Part shown: piece after piece, positions 1 through 10,000 of the stretch | Position numbering within the stretch: position 1 is the stretch's first letter | Layout: every line of letters starts with the position of its first letter | Assembly: GCA_035438985.1 (NCBI GenBank) | Contig: DAORJK010000038.1 | Location: 1 to 11,455 of the forward strand | DNA from: UBA4408 sp002389785 | Lineage (GTDB): Bacteria; Bacteroidota; Bacteroidia; UBA4408 | DNA length: 11,455 nt | Direction of reading: 5' to 3' | Notes under the pieces: model-generated | The model's input: only the letters and a program-made list of their open reading frames with translations | The model's database searches: none | Told to the model about the DNA's origin: nothing | Made by a program: the position numbers and the translations under genes

Positions 1-53
1 AAAGGTGGTCAGTTTCAACCGGCGAGGGTGGTCAATTTGAACCGGATTTTGCA
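1..53. mobile_element. IS21-family-type terminal repeat (end of an IS lying left of the window)
   Basis: Two tandem 19-bp units, 4-22 and 27-45, each of the form GGTGGTCA-TTT-AACCGG and identical at 17 of 19 positions, are followed by a CA tip at 52-53. Positions 2-53 recur perfectly, inverted, at 11404-11455. Multiple ~20-bp repeats near termini with TG...CA tips are the known design of IS21-family (istA/istB) elements. The CA tip borders position 54, where sequence shared with the right copy stops, so the IS body should lie upstream, outside the window. No transposase sequence is visible, so the family call rests on the end structure only. Confidence 0.72.
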
Positions 54-70
54 ACAGTGCTATAAACTAT

Positions 71-3070
71 TTGGAATTTTTACTTCATTACAATAATATT
101 CAAATTGCAAAAAAATCCTACATAGAAGGAAATCCATTTCTTGTTATTGATTCTGCTGCAAGGTCAAAATCTTTTGTTCCTTTAGGAATCAATTATTTTG
201 AATTTGACAGAATATCTGATTCTGCTGTAACCTCTGGAAACTTAAGTTTTCAAAATGGAAGCTTTGTAAATTCATCAAGTTCGTTTAATCCATTTGAAAA
301 TCGTACTTATTTTTCTTTTTGTCCAATGGCATTCTCATTTCTACCAAATACTGATTTTAGGTTAGATAGCAATTTTGTCTTTACCAATAAAAGTTTAGTA
401 GGTGTTACGTTCCTAGCGGATTTTAATAATGGTATGGGTATCCAACCAATTGCATTCAATCAGAATTATAGTATTAATTTCGAAAGCGGAGTAAACTACA
501 TTAGCCTTTATATTGTAAATAACACTGATACCCTTAAAGCAAAAAGCGAAATTTTTATTTTTACACCAGACAGTGTATTGGAGTCAAGTAGAAGTGCCTT
601 TGATTGTGAATATATAAAATCTGATATTCCAATACAAACATTAAGCGCCGATAATAATTATGGTTTAGTAAAGGAGGGTAATCCAACAGGTAGGTTTGGA
701 GTTTGGTTAGGTTGTGGTAATGATAAAAATGGAGCTTCTGAAAATTCTTTAACAGACATCCGTAAGCCCTACATTGTTTCAGGCGGATTTAATCCTTTAA
801 AAGGAAAGTCATTAGACAAATGTAATTTATCAGATCTTTCTCAGCCGAATGTAATTGACCTCTTTGTTGAGTTTGCTATTGCCCAAGCTTTGTCTGGTTT
901 AATTTCAGCTACAACTAGTGGGTTGGTTAATATTCCTGCTTTCGGCGAGTTAGCAACATTCCTTTATGAAACCGATGCTTATGGAGGTTGGCGTGGTCCT
1001 ATTTATGAAACTTATAATGGTAGATTTAATAAATTCTTTTCACCTTCAAGTCCACATGACAAAGATAATGGAACAAAATATTTTGAAAAGTTACGAGAAG
1101 AAGGCTATGACATTATAATAGTCACATATGACAATCCTGTAGACTATTTAGAAAATAATGCTGCAGTCCTAATTAGTTTAATAAAGCAGATAAATACTCA
1201 ACTTCAATATAACGGTAGTAAATGCGAACTGATAGTTGGCGGTTATAGCGCAGGCGCGTTAACAAGTAGGGTTGCTCTTGCTGAAATGGAAAGATATTAT
1301 ATTGCGAATAAAGGAACTTCAAATGAATCTGTTTATCCGCATCCCCATACCCGCATGTTTATGAGTGTGGAAGGAGAATACCAAGGAGCAAATACACCAT
1401 TAGGGTTTCAACATACAGTTGATTACTTGTGCAAGAGTCTAACTACAACACCTATTGAGATTCTTGAAGTGATTCTAGCAAAACTCACAAGAAAGCAGTT
1501 TAGTAATCATACTGCAAAAGAGTTATCAATTTGGCATTATGAAGCAACTGATAATGGTTTTACGGCTAACGAAAATGCTGAAAGAGGAGCTTTTACACTT
1601 CTTCAGAACCAAATAGGCTTTCCAATGTCATGTCGTAAAGTAGGCATTGCTCAAGGTAGCTCATTAGCGAAAGGCTATGATGGTATTGATTTAAATGAAT
1701 ATATGTTTCATATACGCTCTGAATTACAAGTAGGACTTTACCCTCTTGCTACTTTTGGATACTATCGCGAATTTTGGGCACATCATACTCCTGTGGGATC
1801 ATCTGCCACCTTAGCTTCTCGAGAAGAAGGTATGTCAATTACAAGTTTTGGTTTTACTAAATATATCAATCTTGTGGGTAACTATAACAAACGACATACT
1901 TACATTCAGAATTGTAGACCTTTAGATATATGCCCTGCAAGCTTACTAGCTGCAGATCGAACCTTTAGTCAATCAGGTGCAAAATTATTATTCGGTACCG
2001 TATCAACATGGGCCAACCCTATTGCTAACAATTTATACGAACATCAAGCCACAAATCATAGTTTTGCACCTACAATTAGTTGTCTTGATATACATGACCC
2101 TAATAATCCAGGACAAGAAGTAGACCTGTATTTTAACATCAATTTGAATGGTTTAACGACGGCCTATATTGATAAGAACAATAATAATACTCCTGTAGAA
2201 AGCCCTAATAGAAACTACGGATATCCTCACATTTTATACCCCAATAACCACTACACAATAACACCTTTTGATGCGATTTGGGCTGTTGGAGATAATATTA
2301 AAGCAGATAATCATTTTCATGTTGAAGATCCTCAACCAGATATGTGCGATTTTATGGTTGGTGAAGTAGCGCCGGAACATTTATATTTATCTAATAGAAC
2401 AATCAATGAACCATCACTTCCCTATACTTATCATAATAATCAATTTGGAACAAACTTCACATCTACCCAATACCAAGCAGCATATGACACAAGAAGAAAA
2501 ATATTTTGCGGAAACGACATATACTATATTGAATCAAAAGAAACCGATCAAGATATACTACCAACAAAGATGCTAACTCCTAATGGTGATTTTATTATAG
2601 GTCCAAATGGGGATGTTGAGTTCATTGCAGGTGAAGAAATTAATTTTTTGCCAGGTTTTGAAGCCCAACAAGGTTCAAATTTTCTTGCTTATATTTGGCC
2701 TAATCCCTGCTCTAACGACTTTGAACTTAATAGAACGATGCAGGCCGATAATTTCTCTAATACTAGTACAAGCTTAAAAGCTAATTATCTAGAAAAGGAA
2801 ATAGTAAACAATAATTCTAAGGTAGAGCGTAATTATAATGTATTTCCAATACCCGCAAGTGAATCAATATCAATTGATAAAATTGAAAGTACTGATATTT
2901 TACAAGTAACGATAAGTGATATTTATGGAAAACAAATGCAAAGAATACAATTATCTTATGGGAAAAATTCTTTTTCTGTTTCTGAATTTTCAAATGGAAT
3001 ATATTTATTACGTATTGAGAAGAACGGCACATTCATACAAGTTGAAAAAATAGTTATAAGCCATCCATGA
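71..3070 (+). CDS. T9SS-secreted alpha/beta-hydrolase-like protein, 5'-truncated by an IS end
   Basis: A 999-residue reading frame for a probable secreted hydrolase (lipase/esterase-like; substrate unknown). Residues counted from the TTG at 71: the core spans about 345-470, with a strand/helix run (EEGYDIIIVTYDNP) leading to a nucleophile elbow G-Y-S-A-G with Ser393. Candidate catalytic histidines are His663 (NHSFAPTIS) and His748/His750 (NHFHVED, after TPFDAIW at 731). About 834-876 resembles the Bacteroidota '3-coathanger' stack (AGEEINFLPGF). About 921-999 is a T9SS type A sorting tail (FPIPASES..., NGIYLLRIE). The start is doubtful: there is no ATG, no ribosome binding site and no signal peptide. 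The frame stays open upstream to an in-frame TGA at 38-40 inside the IS end. I infer that an IS inserted at 53/54 removed the original N-terminus and export signal, so the gene may be a non-functional remnant. Its stop overlaps the next gene by 4 bp. Confidence 0.85.
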   Translation: MEFLLHYNNIQIAKKSYIEGNPFLVIDSAARSKSFVPLGINYFEFDRISDSAVTSGNLSFQNGSFVNSSSSFNPFENRTYFSFCPMAFSFLPNTDFRLDSNFVFTNKSLVGVTFLADFNNGMGIQPIAFNQNYSINFESGVNYISLYIVNNTDTLKAKSEIFIFTPDSVLESSRSAFDCEYIKSDIPIQTLSADNNYGLVKEGNPTGRFGVWLGCGNDKNGASENSLTDIRKPYIVSGGFNPLKGKSLDKCNLSDLSQPNVIDLFVEFAIAQALSGLISATTSGLVNIPAFGELATFLYETDAYGGWRGPIYETYNGRFNKFFSPSSPHDKDNGTKYFEKLREEGYDIIIVTYDNPVDYLENNAAVLISLIKQINTQLQYNGSKCELIVGGYSAGALTSRVALAEMERYYIANKGTSNESVYPHPHTRMFMSVEGEYQGANTPLGFQHTVDYLCKSLTTTPIEILEVILAKLTRKQFSNHTAKELSIWHYEATDNGFTANENAERGAFTLLQNQIGFPMSCRKVGIAQGSSLAKGYDGIDLNEYMFHIRSELQVGLYPLATFGYYREFWAHHTPVGSSATLASREEGMSITSFGFTKYINLVGNYNKRHTYIQNCRPLDICPASLLAADRTFSQSGAKLLFGTVSTWANPIANNLYEHQATNHSFAPTISCLDIHDPNNPGQEVDLYFNINLNGLTTAYIDKNNNNTPVESPNRNYGYPHILYPNNHYTITPFDAIWAVGDNIKADNHFHVEDPQPDMCDFMVGEVAPEHLYLSNRTINEPSLPYTYHNNQFGTNFTSTQYQAAYDTRRKIFCGNDIYYIESKETDQDILPTKMLTPNGDFIIGPNGDVEFIAGEEINFLPGFEAQQGSNFLAYIWPNPCSNDFELNRTMQADNFSNTSTSLKANYLEKEIVNNNSKVERNYNVFPIPASESISIDKIESTDILQVTISDIYGKQMQRIQLSYGKNSFSVSEFSNGIYLLRIEKNGTFIQVEKIVISHP

Positions 3071-3765
3071 AAATTCCAAAAGTATTTTTTCTTATTTTTT
3101 TTCCGCTTATTATCTTTTCATGCAAAAAAGAACGAAGCTACCACATTCAAGGAACACTTATGAATGAAGTGACAGGGAATAGTCACAATATGGGTGGTGA
3201 AACTATTCAACTTATTCGAATCAAAAAAAAAGCTACTTTCAATATATTTGCTAATCCTGATGAGCGAGTGCTGGAAGCTGAAGCAATTACTAACAATGAA
3301 GGACACTTTGATTTTGGAGTGAATAGGCTCAAACAAGGAGAATATAAAATTGAATATTTACAAGTAAAGGGAAAGGAAAATTATGGCGTAAGTAATTCTT
3401 TTGTAGATATTACATTAGAGAAAAATTCTGCTATTGATGAAACCATATCCGTAATTCCAACTATTATTGGCCTTACTTTTTTTGCAAATCCATTAAGTAC
3501 CTCAAGTCAAAATGATAGCATCTATGTTGCATTTGTAAGTGAGAAAAGATTCATTCAGAATCCAAATTTTTATACATTTGGGGATGCTACAGGCCAAGAG
3601 TTAACAAATGACCCAACCCATACTATAGGGGGGATAAACGATATAGAATTTATGGGTCGATTTTTTATTAAAATTAGAAAATCTTATAATGGTACAAGAA
3701 CAGTAATTTATGATACTGTTTATGTAGAAAAGGATGCGAGGTATGATTATTATATTCCGTTCTAA
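3067..3765 (+). CDS. Predicted lipoprotein with carboxypeptidase-regulatory/CnaB-like domain
   Basis: A 232-residue protein beginning with a lipoprotein signal peptide: Lys-rich start, hydrophobic run of Phe/Leu/Ile at 6-17, and lipobox I-F-S-C with Cys19 as the lipidated residue, followed by KKE. It should be anchored in the envelope, on either the periplasmic or the outer face. Residues about 26-105 (YHIQGTLMNEVTGN ... ITNNEGHFDFG ... GEYKIEYLQV) resemble a carboxypeptidase-regulatory/CnaB-like beta-sandwich, common in Bacteroidota surface proteins. The rest is beta-rich and unrecognised; no catalytic motif is visible. The ATG overlaps the TGA of the hydrolase gene in an ATGA arrangement, which suggests translational coupling and a shared transcript. 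A role as partner, anchor or inhibitor of the hydrolase is inference from this overlap only. If the upstream gene was decapitated by an IS, this gene may have lost its native promoter. Confidence 0.85.
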   Translation: MKIPKVFFLIFFPLIIFSCKKERSYHIQGTLMNEVTGNSHNMGGETIQLIRIKKKATFNIFANPDERVLEAEAITNNEGHFDFGVNRLKQGEYKIEYLQVKGKENYGVSNSFVDITLEKNSAIDETISVIPTIIGLTFFANPLSTSSQNDSIYVAFVSEKRFIQNPNFYTFGDATGQELTNDPTHTIGGINDIEFMGRFFIKIRKSYNGTRTVIYDTVYVEKDARYDYYIPF

Positions 3766-3847
3766 CAAACTGCCAATGAAAATAATTCTGTTTTTGTTGA
3801 TGTATTCTATAACTTGAAAAAATTTGGATATAAAAAAGTAAATTAAT

Positions 3848-3901
3848 TACAAAATCCGGTTCAAATTGACCACCTGTGATCTGTTCAAATTGAACCAGTT
3901 T
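3848..3901. mobile_element. Degenerate IS21-type terminal repeat (solo relic)
   Basis: Positions 3850-3874 are identical over 25 bp to 11406-11430 of the right IS end, including one complete 19-bp unit (3856-3874). A second, strongly diverged unit follows at 3881-3901 (CTGTTCAAATTGAACCAG...), where the right end has CCGGTTGAAACTGACCACC. The tip reads TA (3848-3849) instead of TG. The orientation matches the right end, so an IS body would have extended rightwards, but no istA/istB coding sequence follows and the next gene starts at 4075. It is best read as a relic of an IS21-type element related to, but not identical with, the flanking ones. Confidence 0.6.
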
Positions 3902-3915
3902 ATAAATTCAGTTTT

Positions 3916-3923
3916 TAATTTTG
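3916..3923 (+). promoter_or_regulatory. Possible Bacteroidota -7 element upstream of the giant surface-protein gene
   Basis: TAATTTTG matches the Bacteroidota -7 consensus TAnnTTTG exactly. The nearest TTG-like -33 candidate (ATTG at 3889-3892, inside the degenerate IS end) is 23 bp away, longer than the usual 17-19 bp. The motif lies about 150 bp before the ATG at 4075. No better match was found between 3766 and 4074, but one motif in AT-rich DNA is weak evidence. The rest of the 309-bp gap (3766-4074) holds the IS relic and no other supported feature. Confidence 0.25.
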
Positions 3924-4074
3924 ATCAATGTACTAGAATTCCAAAGGAAAATTGCCAAATAAGGGAGTTAGGCAAAACAATACAATTGAGGCTTATGAAA
4001 AGTTATCAATGAAATGCCTGTGTATTAAAATAATATTAATTGATAGTTTAATACTCAACTTAATCTCTGCAATC

Positions 4075-7000
4075 ATGAAAAAAATTTATGTTCTCCTAGG
4101 GCTAATGCTTGGAATTATATGTTTAGTGACAGTAAAATCGTTCGCAAATGGTACAAGTCCTTTACTTGCCCTAAATTATTCGATTTCAGACACTTCAAAT
4201 CCAGTTGACTGCATTATTACAAATAATGATAGTAGTTATTGGATTAAGATCCATACAGATTCAGCAGAATTGATTATAGAAAATCAATTACCAGACATTA
4301 ATCATTCTAAGATTAGTGGATTTACTTTATATACTGGTTCTCCTGGGAATCTTATCGTTGATACAACTTTTACTTTTAATTCTACTAGGGATTCAAGTGT
4401 ATTGTTTGTGATGAATAATTTAACTAAGAATTCTGATTACTATTTGAAAATTATTTCTTACCAAAGCTATTCAACTTTTTCTATAAATTTATACTATACA
4501 AAGCCTTCTCTAATAATAACCCCATGCCAAGCGGCTATTGGTTGTGGGCCAGAATTGCTCATAAATGGCGATTTTGAGCAAACGGGAAGCCCGACAAACC
4601 CATGTTTACGTTATCCATTGCAACTAGGCGTAACTAGCCAACTAGGATTTCTTTGTAACAATGCGGTCTTTCAAACAAATAATTATTGTATTTGGGCAAA
4701 TACAGCTATTCCACCCTTTGTCGCATTTGCAGATCATTCACCAAGTGCGACGGGGTTCTATTTTTGGGCTGATAGCCCAGTATCTGCGACTTCAACAGGT
4801 ACTGCCTGGGAACAAGATAATATTGCCGTCATTCCTAATAATCCTTATGTGTTTAATATGTGGTCTAGATCTTTAAATTTACAGTCTTCCTCTGCCCCTG
4901 CTACATTAAGGATTTATGTGGATGAAATCGATTTAAGTAGCATCACAACAACTAAACTCTTAGGTAGTTTTAATGTTTCAACTCAAGGTTGGTCCTCTAA
5001 TAGTTTTTGTTTCACAACTGATCCGCTAGCAGTTAGCTTAAATTTACGAATTGTATGTGTTGGCGGAGGTGGCCCAGGGTTTGATTTTGGGCTTGATGAT
5101 CTTTCACTAAGAAGTGCAGTAGTCGAACCACCCCAAGTAACAGTTCAACCTTGCGTCTCAATGCAACCTTGTACTGTAATTGTCTCTAATCCTATTGTTG
5201 GATCAATGTATACATGGTATATACCAAATCCTTTATCCTTAATTCCAGAGATTTCATGTTTAAATAACCAAGATTGTTCTTCTGTAGCTTTTACACCTAC
5301 AAGTCCAGGAGTTACTTATGCTGTCTATTGCAGTTCACCAAGTTGTGGAGTAAATTTTACAACATTTAATGTCCCAACTAGATATATTACCTCATGTTGC
5401 CTTAATGCAGATCAGTACATTCAGGTGAGTAATACTAATATAAATACAATATTTCCATTAAACTCAACAATATGGGTTGGGAAAAATGTTAAATTGATTG
5501 TTTCCTCAAGTTATAATTTGATTAATAATCATATTTATTTTGAACACGGAGCTGAAATTATTATACAGCAAGGTGGAAAACTCAATTTAAACGGAACTCA
5601 TTTACAAGGATGTAGCAATATGTGGAATGGAATTACTATTCAGAGTGGCGGAGAACTTACTACCAGTAACAATACTATGATAGAGGATGCAATTCAAGCT
5701 ATAAGTGCAGAAAATGGCTCCATTTATACAATTCATACTACGATTCTAAATAAAAATTATAGGGGACTTTTCATTAATAATATGGCTTCGCATAGTGGAA
5801 GTGTTTATAATTCCATTTTTACATGTAGGGAGATTTCTCATGGAACTAGCGTAAGTAGTCTGAAGGCAAATAATAACCTAGCAACCTTAACTACAAGTAG
5901 CATATCAGATCCGTTTTATTATTTCCTAAATGGTAGGAGTCGATCAGGAGTTGAAATTTTAAGTGTTTATACTTTAAACAATAACCCCATGATTCCAAGT
6001 TATAACATAAGAATTGGAGAGCCAGGCCAAGGGATTTCAAAGGCAAATATTTTTGATAATTTGATGTATGGAATATTAACAACTGGAAGTAATGTTGAAA
6101 TAGAAAATAATATTTTCCAAAATATGCCAGGAGGATTTTCAAACGGTTATCCATATGGATGTGGGGTTTTTGGATATTCTACAAAAGCCCTAGGTACTAA
6201 AATGTGTGATATAAAGATTGGGGGAATATTGTCAGAAAATGAAAAAAACACATTTAATGCTGTAGGATTTGGAATTTATTTAAAAAACTATAGGGGTATG
6301 GTTATACAAAAGAACATTATGACAACTCCAATGACTTCTCAGCTTGGTGCAAATAATTATTATGCACGATATGGTATTTTGATGCATACGAACAGTGATG
6401 TTAGCATTAAAACATATATTAGTTGCATATGGAATAATATTGCAAATTATGCTGAAGGTATTTTTTGGAATAGATTAAGTAATAATAAAGTTAACGTAGA
6501 CATAAGTTGGAATAACATATCAGGTTATAATGGAAGTTCATCAGCTTCTCTCTTTTGCAATACCGCAATAAATCTAAAATCTGTTACTTCGAATACTGAT
6601 AGACCTGATAGTTATATTTCCATACTTAAAAATGATATTACTAATGTGAGGGAAGGAATAGTTGTTGAAGGCTTTAAGGAAAATTTTTATGCTTTAAACT
6701 CTTTACTAAGTGAATTTAATATTGCAGATAATTTTAATATTGGATTAAAAAATGGTCAAACAAGTGGAGGAAATCTTTATTCCGGAATTAGATTAAATTT
6801 TTGCAAAAATATTATAATCCATGACAACCCTAATATTTATAGCAACTCTCATAATTATCAAAATCTGTCAGGAATTTCTCTTATTCATTCAGATCAAAAT
6901 GCAATTACATGTAATAATATTCATGATATTGGAAACGCTGTATCATTTGATGGAAATTGTGTGGGAATTTCAGATGGTGTCTTACACAATAATACATTTA

Positions 7001-10000
7001 CTAATTATACTAATGCTGTTTCAATTTCAAGTAGTGGAATTATTGGTGATCAAGGGACTACATTTCGTGCGAGTGATAACAAATGGTATAACCCAGGTAC
7101 TTGGGCTCATGACGTTCAAAATTTTAATAATTTATTTCCCATTTTTTACACTAGAAACCCTAGTACACCTTATAAACCTGTCCAATCTAGTTTTCAGCCA
7201 AATTATTGCGCTATATGTTCAACTGCTGTTAATAATAGTGGAAGCAACACTAGTGGAATAACTTGTGGAGGTAATAATTACTCATTAAGCTCAACAATCC
7301 TTGGCGCTGATGAGTTGAATTTTATACGAAAACTGGCAAATAATGATATTACATTTCCTGTTTTAGCTCTAGAATTAAAGTGGCTCTTTGGGAGTTCGCT
7401 CTATGAGAAATTGATGAGAGATACAACAATTAGCCCAAACGATACCATTGTACTTGATTTCATCGATTCTCTAGAGAATGGAAATATTGGTAGATTTTAT
7501 GATGTTGCCACATCCATACAAAATGAAGCTTGGACACAAGCCGAAATAGATAACAACTCTATAACCCATCAAAACCATATTGAGGAGAATTTAAAAGAAT
7601 TTAACTATTACTATATTGCCTATCACAACGATACAACTCTTTCGGAAGATAGCACGTGGATAGCAAACATGGCTGCCGATTTAACTCCGATAGCTTCGGA
7701 ATGTCTAAAAGTGGGAGGTCCAGCAGTATTGTCGGCGAGAGCATTGCTTGCATATTTTACAGGAAGTACCTTTGAGGAAAATGAGGAATGTTATAGAATC
7801 CCAATGAATAGTATAATAGTTGATACAACAAATTCTTCATGTGATTTAATAAAGAACTACAGTGTTTCTTCAACATCTGGTGCGACTTACACCTGGAATG
7901 TACCAATAGGAACAACATATACTCAAACAGTGAACAGTATATCTGTTAATTGGGGAAGCTTAATCTTATCAGGTGGAACGATTACATGTGCTATCATGGA
8001 TAGCCTAGGGAATACCGCTACTGGTAGCTATACAGAAGACACCTTGATTACTTCACCAACCTGTGTAACTGTCACAGCCAATAATACAAGCTGTGTTTCA
8101 GCAACTAGTCTTAGCTGGAATTCTCCTGATGGGTGCACTGCAGGATACTATATTTGGCTTGGCACAAACGGCGGAGGTACAACAACACCAGATAATGTAA
8201 TTGATTCATTAGATATTGGAAATGACACTATTTATATGCTCCCTTTTTTGCAGCCTGGAATTACATATTATTATAAAGTTGTACCATACAATAATTCGCA
8301 TACTACTGTTAGCGGATGTTCCATAGGTTCCTTTACATCAGGAAGCTCTGTTGCGTATACACCCACTCTTGGAAATCCTTACCAAGAAAACTTTGATGGA
8401 GTTACCGCTCCTGCTTTGCCTTGTGGGATGACGGTGAGCAATGAAAATTTTCCGCAAGACAATTTTGTTTGGGAAACAAGTTCATCCGCTTCTTGCTCTG
8501 GCAACAATAGCATGGCCATTGCAAAAAATCCAAATAACAGCACAGCTAAAAATGATTGGGTGTATTCCCATCCTCTTAATTTAACCGCAGGAGAATTGTA
8601 TAGAGTTAAATACAAGCGAAAAGCACAAGCTGGTTTTACGGAAAACTTGACAACCTATATGTCAACTAATCCTGATGCAGCAACAATGCTAACAACATCA
8701 GCGCTTAGTAACAGCAGTATAGCAACTACAAGCTGTGGAATCGATTCTGGAGATTTTATATCACCAACCAGTTCTAAATTTTTTGTTGGTTTGCATGCTA
8801 ACAGTAACGCAAATCAATCTACAATTTTTGTAGATGATTTAAATGTGAGTTTAATAAAAACCACGCATCTAAAACCAGCTAAATGTGGCATAAACTATAA
8901 CACTTGTGATCGAATAGAATGTGAAACATATACTGGAGCTACAAGCTATAAATTCAAATTTGAAGATTTATCAAATAGTTTCTCATCCGACTATGTTGTA
9001 TCCTCATCTAACCCATATATTTATCAGTTTTTTCAGGGTAGCAACCCGTTGATTTTAGGCCGCACCTATACAGTTTTTGTGGCAGCAAGCAATGGAGGTG
9101 GCGTATGGTCTCCATTTGGCTCCGGTTGCGAAGTGTATATTAATCCTGTTCCAATTAGATCTCTTACAGGTGCTTCTTGCGGAGATACTTTGTCCGACTT
9201 AAGTCAACTTATTTACACCAATACTAGCGGAATTTGTCTTATTTCAAATTACAAGTATGAGTTTACAGACCAGTCAAACAATACCATTATTGAAACCGAG
9301 CGAAATTCAGCAGTAACCAGTTTTTTGATGACCTATATTACAACACCTTATGTAAAATATTCAACAACGTATAGTGTTCGTGTTAAACTTAAAATCGGAA
9401 ATACTTGGGGTGAGTATGGTTCTGCTTGTTACATAACTACTCCGGCATCTCCATTAACCAAACTCAGTAACGCATATTGTAATTACACCTTGCCAACATT
9501 TGCAACACCAGTAACCTGTATAAGTGTTTTGGGCGCTCAGGATTACCGCTACAAAATAACTGGCCCTAATAGTTACGATAGAACATTTACAAGAAATAGC
9601 AGCTTAAACAATTGGTATTTTACTTGGACGAACTCATCGCCTTACATGCAGGCAAGCACCACCTATGATGTAAAAGTAGCTTCGAGAGCCGGTGGTGTTT
9701 GGAGCGATTATGGTGATGTATGCACGATTACCACCCCTGCAACCTTATCTCGATTGGCAGATACCACATTTTTACAAAAAGCCTTGCAACCTATTTTTGA
9801 CCAATTGGAAAATAGCGAAAACGAATTAAGCCTTTCTGTTTTGCCTAATCCGAATAATTTTGAAGAGAAATTCTCAATTGAGTTGGGTGGGATTACAGAA
9901 AGCAATCAAAAAGTAAAGTTCTCCATTTTAAATATGGTTGGAGCAAGTGTTTTTCGTTCAGATATAATAACAATTGATGAAAACAGAGTTTTGATTCAAC

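Noticed and set aside
3952..4074. Upstream TTG start extending the giant protein by 41 residues
   Set aside because: The extra residues are not signal-like and would bury a standard MKK signal peptide that begins at the ATG at 4075.
6821..7261. 146-codon plus-strand frame inside the beta-helix region
   Set aside because: It overlaps the 2003-aa gene in another frame and is an Ile/Leu-rich translation typical of AT-rich out-of-frame sequence, with no domain features.
8379..8615. 78-codon minus-strand frame, and similar short frames at 2817-3032, 3118-3336, 4661-4876, 5891-6154 and 9708-9905
   Set aside because: All lie within well-supported genes in other frames and have no recognisable family, promoter or signal; they are treated as chance frames.
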